Positions 12,839 through 15,953 of a stretch of DNA of 15,953 bases are shown piece by piece. The stretch comes from Actinomycetota bacterium. Lineage in GTDB: Bacteria > Actinomycetota > Actinomycetes > JACCUZ01. The position numbers were made by a program, and so were the translations under genes. Every line of letters begins with the position of its first letter. Position 1 is the stretch's first letter. The notes beneath the pieces were generated by a model. That model worked only from the letters and a program-made list of their open reading frames with translations. It had not been told where the DNA came from and made no database searches. Location: contig JAVEDA010000185.1 in NCBI GenBank assembly GCA_030841195.1, forward strand, positions 1 to 15,953. Direction: 5' to 3'.

Positions 12839-14377
12839 ATGTCTGGCGTGACCTCCATCCTGCCCGAGCTACGGGTCTCTCAGGACCGTCGCCCGCACGT
12901 GACCAGAGTGACCGCGATGGGGATCGCCGCCGCAGTGGCCCTGGCGCTCGTCGCCGTCGGCGTCCTGGCCGTCACCAGGTCCGGCGACCACCGCGCGGCA
13001 GCCGCCCCGTCGTCGGTGCTGCGGGCGGCCACCCCGTGGGAGCGGACCGACTTGCACGCCGTGACCCAGCCGGTGGCCGTCGCGGGCAATCGACTGCTCG
13101 TCTACGTCGGCGAAGCCGGGAAGTTCCGGCTGGTGAGCCTGTTCGTCGGCTCGGGCGTGACGGCCTGGGCCCTCAACGCCTCGCCCTCGATGATCGCCCC
13201 CGGCACGGCACCGGTCACCACGGTCATCGGTGGCACCGTGGTGTTCCTTCAGCCGCTCGCGTTCCCCGGTGCGGCACAGGTGGTCGCGGTCGACGTCGAG
13301 AGCGGTCAGGTCCTCTGGCGCAGCGCTGGCGGCTTCTTCTCCGGCTGGCCGCAGGTCTGCCCCGACGACATCGGCTCGGTCTGCCTCAGCGGACGAATGG
13401 CAAGTGCGGGCGACGCATCGTCCCTGCGCTTCGACGTCGCGACCGGCCGCCTTGGTGCGTCCGTGACCGCGCCGGACGGCGCCCGCGAGCTCGCACCCAC
13501 CCTCTACGGCAGCGAGCAGCGGAACCCCGAGCTGCTCGTCGCCACCTCGGGCGGCAAGATCGCCTGGCAACGGCCGTTGGACGAGATCTTCACCATGCGT
13601 GGGGCCTCGACGGACCGCGGCTGGAACTTCGACCGGCTCCGCCACGACAAGCTGTACGTCGGTTCGGTCGGTGCGGCGCCGACCCGGACGCCCGCCGGCA
13701 AGCCGGCGATGGACCTCGCTCGGACCGCCACGGTGGGCCTGCGCATGTCGGACGGCCGCCTGGCCTGGAGCGACTCCGGCTCCTACTACCTCTGCAACCA
13801 GCTGCCCTGTGCCGGGGCCCCGGACCCGGGCGTGAGCGACCAGGCTGCCGCCACCTCCGCCGGCGCCCGGGTGGGCCTGCGCCTGCGTGGGACCGGTCTG
13901 GTCAGCTGGTCCCGCCGTACGCTCGAGCCAAAGGTGGCAGCGAACGCCCGTGGTGTCATCGAAGGCTTCGACCCGGCCACTGGCAAGACGCTGTGGACCT
14001 TCGACGTGACCAAGACCCCCGACCTGCTGGCGATGCAGCCGGTCGCCACCGGGCCGGGTGGCCAGATCTCCGTGACCGACGCCAAAGGCGCAGCCGTGCT
14101 CCTCGACCTCGAGACGGGCAAGACCCTCGCTCTCCCGGCCAAGGCGGCCCTCGCGTGCACCGCGCAGACCCAGTACCGGACGAAGGTCGCCTACCGCACC
14201 CGGCTCGGGAACACCCACCGGCACCTGGGGCAACCGGCCGTGTTCCCCTGCACAGCGCAAGGCACGCGGGCCGAGGGACCCCCACCGGGAGCCACCTGGG
14301 TCGCGATCGGCGGGTCACGTCTGGCCGCGTGGTCCGACTCGACCGGCGTGTACGCCGCCCCCATGCCTGCTACCTGA
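12839..14377 (+). CDS. Membrane-anchored PQQ-like beta-propeller protein
   Basis: The 512-residue protein has one N-terminal membrane helix at about residues 27-46 and an extracytoplasmic domain with PQQ-like beta-propeller repeats. Repeat strands include VDVESGQVLWRS, FDPATGKTLWTFDV and LDLETGKTLALPA. Cysteines occur in close pairs (C174/C182; YLCNQLPC; two near the end), which suggests disulfides outside the cell. Such proteins may be scaffolds or binding proteins; the repeats alone do not show quinone binding or an enzyme function. ATG 12839 or GTG 12848 could start it, neither with a good ribosome site; a small GCCCG/CGGGC hairpin lies just upstream. It is the only clearly intact plus-strand gene and converges on ribH. 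Confidence 0.8.
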   Translation: MSGVTSILPELRVSQDRRPHVTRVTAMGIAAAVALALVAVGVLAVTRSGDHRAAAAPSSVLRAATPWERTDLHAVTQPVAVAGNRLLVYVGEAGKFRLVSLFVGSGVTAWALNASPSMIAPGTAPVTTVIGGTVVFLQPLAFPGAAQVVAVDVESGQVLWRSAGGFFSGWPQVCPDDIGSVCLSGRMASAGDASSLRFDVATGRLGASVTAPDGARELAPTLYGSEQRNPELLVATSGGKIAWQRPLDEIFTMRGASTDRGWNFDRLRHDKLYVGSVGAAPTRTPAGKPAMDLARTATVGLRMSDGRLAWSDSGSYYLCNQLPCAGAPDPGVSDQAAATSAGARVGLRLRGTGLVSWSRRTLEPKVAANARGVIEGFDPATGKTLWTFDVTKTPDLLAMQPVATGPGGQISVTDAKGAAVLLDLETGKTLALPAKAALACTAQTQYRTKVAYRTRLGNTHRHLGQPAVFPCTAQGTRAEGPPPGATWVAIGGSRLAAWSDSTGVYAAPMPAT

Positions 14378-14390
14378 GGAGTTTGCCGTC

Positions 14391-14407
14391 GGACGCCAGC
14401 GGCGTCC
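14391..14407. terminator. Shared hairpin between the propeller gene and ribH
   Basis: Perfect 7-bp stem GGACGCC/GGCGTCC with an AGC loop in the 29-base gap between convergent genes. It can form in both transcripts. There is no T-tract, which is usual in high-GC actinobacteria. Confidence 0.55.
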
Positions 14408-14892
14408 TACCCGCCGGTCCCGGCGATCGCGTTGCGCAGCCCGACGGCCGTGGCGACGGCAGCCACCGCCGCCTCGAAGCCCTTGTCCTCGCGGGACCCC
14501 TCGAGGCCGGCCCGGTCCAGCGCCTGCTGGTCGTCGTCGCAGGTGAGCAGGCCGAAGCCGACCGGCACGCCGGTGTCGACCGCCACCCGGGACAGCCCGT
14601 CGGTGGCCGCGGCGCAGACGTACTCGAAATGCGGTGTGCCGCCGCGGATCACCACCCCCAGCGCCACCACCGCGTCGAAGCCGGACCGGGCCAGCCGGGC
14701 CGCCGCCACCGGCAGCTCGAACGACCCGGGCACCCGCAGCAGCAGCGGCTCCTCGACCCCGCACTCGGCCAGGCCGCGCAGGGCCCCGGCCACCAGGCCG
14801 TCCATCACGACCTGATGCCACTGCGCCGCGACCACGGCGACCCGCAGCCCGCTGCCGTCGACCTCGAGGTCCGGGGACCCGGCGCCGCTCAT
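14407..14892 (-). CDS. ribH: 6,7-dimethyl-8-ribityllumazine synthase
   Basis: RibH joins 5-amino-6-ribitylamino-uracil with dihydroxybutanone phosphate to make lumazine, the step before riboflavin. The 161-residue length is typical. The core motifs are LLRVPGSFELP (51-61) and ALGVVIRGGTPHFEYVC with the catalytic His at about residue 88, followed by GFGLLTCDDDQQALDRAG and GFEAAVAAV. The enzyme usually assembles as an icosahedral shell or pentamer in the cytosol. Its ATG overlaps the ribBA stop (ATGA), and RibBA makes its dihydroxybutanone phosphate substrate. Its TAG stop overlaps the end of the shared hairpin. Confidence 0.97.
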   Translation of the reverse strand: MSGAGSPDLEVDGSGLRVAVVAAQWHQVVMDGLVAGALRGLAECGVEEPLLLRVPGSFELPVAAARLARSGFDAVVALGVVIRGGTPHFEYVCAAATDGLSRVAVDTGVPVGFGLLTCDDDQQALDRAGLEGSREDKGFEAAVAAVATAVGLRNAIAGTGG

Positions 14893-15953
14893 GTCAGCGC
14901 TCCCGTCGTGCTGCCGGCGCCGTCCAGACCCGGCAGGTCGTGACCCATCCGGTCCCGCTTGGTCCGCAGGTAGCCGATGTTCTCCGGCGTCACGTGCACC
15001 TCCAGCGGCACCTGCTCGAGCACCGTCAGCCCGTGCTCCTCGACACCTACCCGCTTGGCCGGGTTGTTGGTGAGCAGCCGAACCGATGTGATCCCGAGGT
15101 CACCGAGGATCTGCGCGCCGACACTGAAGTCGCGGGCGTCGGCCGGCAGCCCGAGGTCGAGGTTGGCGTCCACCGTGTCGCGCCCGCCGTCCTGCAGGCC
15201 GTAGGCGGCGAGCTTGTGCAGCAGCCCGATCCCCCGGCCCTCGTGGCCGCGCAGGTAGACGACGACACCCCGGCCCGCCTCGGCCACCGTCCGCAGCGCG
15301 GCCTCCAGCTGCGGTCCGCAGTCGCAGCGCAGCGAGCCGAGCACGTCCCCGGTGAGGCACTCCGAGTGCAGCCGGACCAGGACACCAGTGCCGGTGCCGA
15401 TCTCGCCCCGCACCAGGGCCATGTGCTCGACCGCGTCCACCGTGCTGCGGTAGCCGACCGCCAGGAACTCCCCGTGCCGGGTCGGCAGGCGGGCCTCGGC
15501 GACCCGTTCCACCAGCGTCTCGGTACGTCGGCGGTAGGTGACCAGGTCCGCGATCGACACCAGGGCCAGGCCGTGGTCGTCGGCGAACCGGCGCAGCTCG
15601 GGCAGCCGCGACATCGAGCCGTCGTCGTTGACGACCTCCGCGACGACGCCGGCGGGGGTCAGTCCGGCCAACCGGGCCAGGTCCACCGAGGCCTCGGTGT
15701 GCCCGGTGCGGCGCAGGACGCCGCCGTCGACGGCCCGCAGCGGGAAGACGTGCCCGGGCCGGGTCAGCTCGTAGGGCTCGGTGGCCGAGTCGACCAGCAC
15801 CCTGATCGTGCGGGCCCGGTCGGCGGCCGAGATGCCGGTGTCGATGCCGTCGCGGGCGTCGACCGACACGGCGTAGGCCGTGCGCTTGCGGTCCTCGTTC
15901 ACCGCGGTCATCGGCGGCAGCTTGAGCCGGTCCAGGTCGCGGCCCTCCATCGG
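14889..15953 (-). CDS. ribBA: Bifunctional DHBP synthase / GTP cyclohydrolase II (5' end off window)
   Basis: RibBA supplies both precursors of riboflavin. The N-terminal half makes 3,4-dihydroxy-2-butanone 4-phosphate from ribulose 5-phosphate and the C-terminal half opens GTP. The window shows the later part of the first domain (SVDARDGIDTGISAADRA, RTGHTEASVDLARLAGL) and the whole second domain. The second domain has the three zinc cysteines in CLTGDVLGSLRCDC, coded between 15318 and 15359, the RGHEGRGIGLL motif and TNNPAKRVGVEEHGL. The first visible ATG is inside the protein; the frame stays open to the right edge, so the real start is missing, by perhaps 60-80 residues. It is coupled to ribH by an ATGA overlap. 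Confidence 0.96.
   Translation of the reverse strand, partial: PMEGRDLDRLKLPPMTAVNEDRKRTAYAVSVDARDGIDTGISAADRARTIRVLVDSATEPYELTRPGHVFPLRAVDGGVLRRTGHTEASVDLARLAGLTPAGVVAEVVNDDGSMSRLPELRRFADDHGLALVSIADLVTYRRRTETLVERVAEARLPTRHGEFLAVGYRSTVDAVEHMALVRGEIGTGTGVLVRLHSECLTGDVLGSLRCDCGPQLEAALRTVAEAGRGVVVYLRGHEGRGIGLLHKLAAYGLQDGGRDTVDANLDLGLPADARDFSVGAQILGDLGITSVRLLTNNPAKRVGVEEHGLTVLEQVPLEVHVTPENIGYLRTKRDRMGHDLPGLDGAGSTTGALT

Noticed and set aside
12778..14943. 721-codon plus-strand frame overlapping the propeller gene and ribH
   Set aside because: Arginine- and proline-rich shadow of the propeller frame that also runs antisense through ribH.
1..15953. CRISPR array, insertion sequence with transposase, or defence system
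   Set aside because: No regularly spaced repeats, transposase or cas-like genes were seen; the only nuclease-like gene is the broken one beside the tRNA.

Overview
This window is high-GC DNA with GTG and TTG starts, ATGA/GTGA gene overlaps and actinobacterial-type families (long-form HisG, fused RibBA, a hisE-hisG-PH gene order). It suggests an actinobacterium, perhaps close to Nocardioidaceae; that placement is inference from gene content and base use only. Almost every gene is on the minus strand, so the layout below follows transcription from right to left within each unit. No stretch of more than 300 bases lacks a gene; the longest is about 260 bases, between the DUF3224 gene and tRNA-Pro.

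Region A (1-6935, minus) is the most interesting part. It is one tightly packed five-gene unit: an oxalate/formate-type MFS transporter, a 52-residue single-helix protein that looks like its small subunit, a fused MobA-MoaD molybdopterin protein, a tungsten-type aldehyde:ferredoxin oxidoreductase (AOR) and a cysteine-type formate dehydrogenase alpha subunit that runs off the left edge. Two of the joints are ATGA overlaps and the gaps are 11 and 38 bases. A coherent reading is a module that builds its own pterin cofactor, oxidises an aldehyde (possibly formaldehyde) to an acid, oxidises formate to CO2 and moves the acid across the membrane. A CRP-like palindrome lies just upstream of the first gene.

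Region B (7020-9561, minus) holds a DUF3224 protein, a MarR-type regulator with a four-cysteine tail, and a CPA1 cation/proton antiporter. The antiporter start is preceded by a hairpin and by a possible 12-codon leader ORF with a strong ribosome site.

Region C (9562-10728) contains inverted repeats, a tRNA-Pro(GGG) gene on the minus strand with a terminator hairpin, and a frameshifted plus-strand gene for a PD-(D/E)XK endonuclease-like protein whose start cannot be found. It looks like a decayed accessory insertion beside a tRNA.

Region D (10719-12755, minus) is a VOC-family gene, hisE, hisG and a membrane PH-domain gene, probably co-transcribed, possibly from a leaderless promoter. Region E is a plus-strand membrane-anchored PQQ-like beta-propeller protein (12839-14377), converging on ribH and ribBA (14389-15953, minus) across a shared hairpin; ribBA runs off the right edge. 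Regions D and E are housekeeping histidine and riboflavin genes with two extra genes placed between hisE and ribH.
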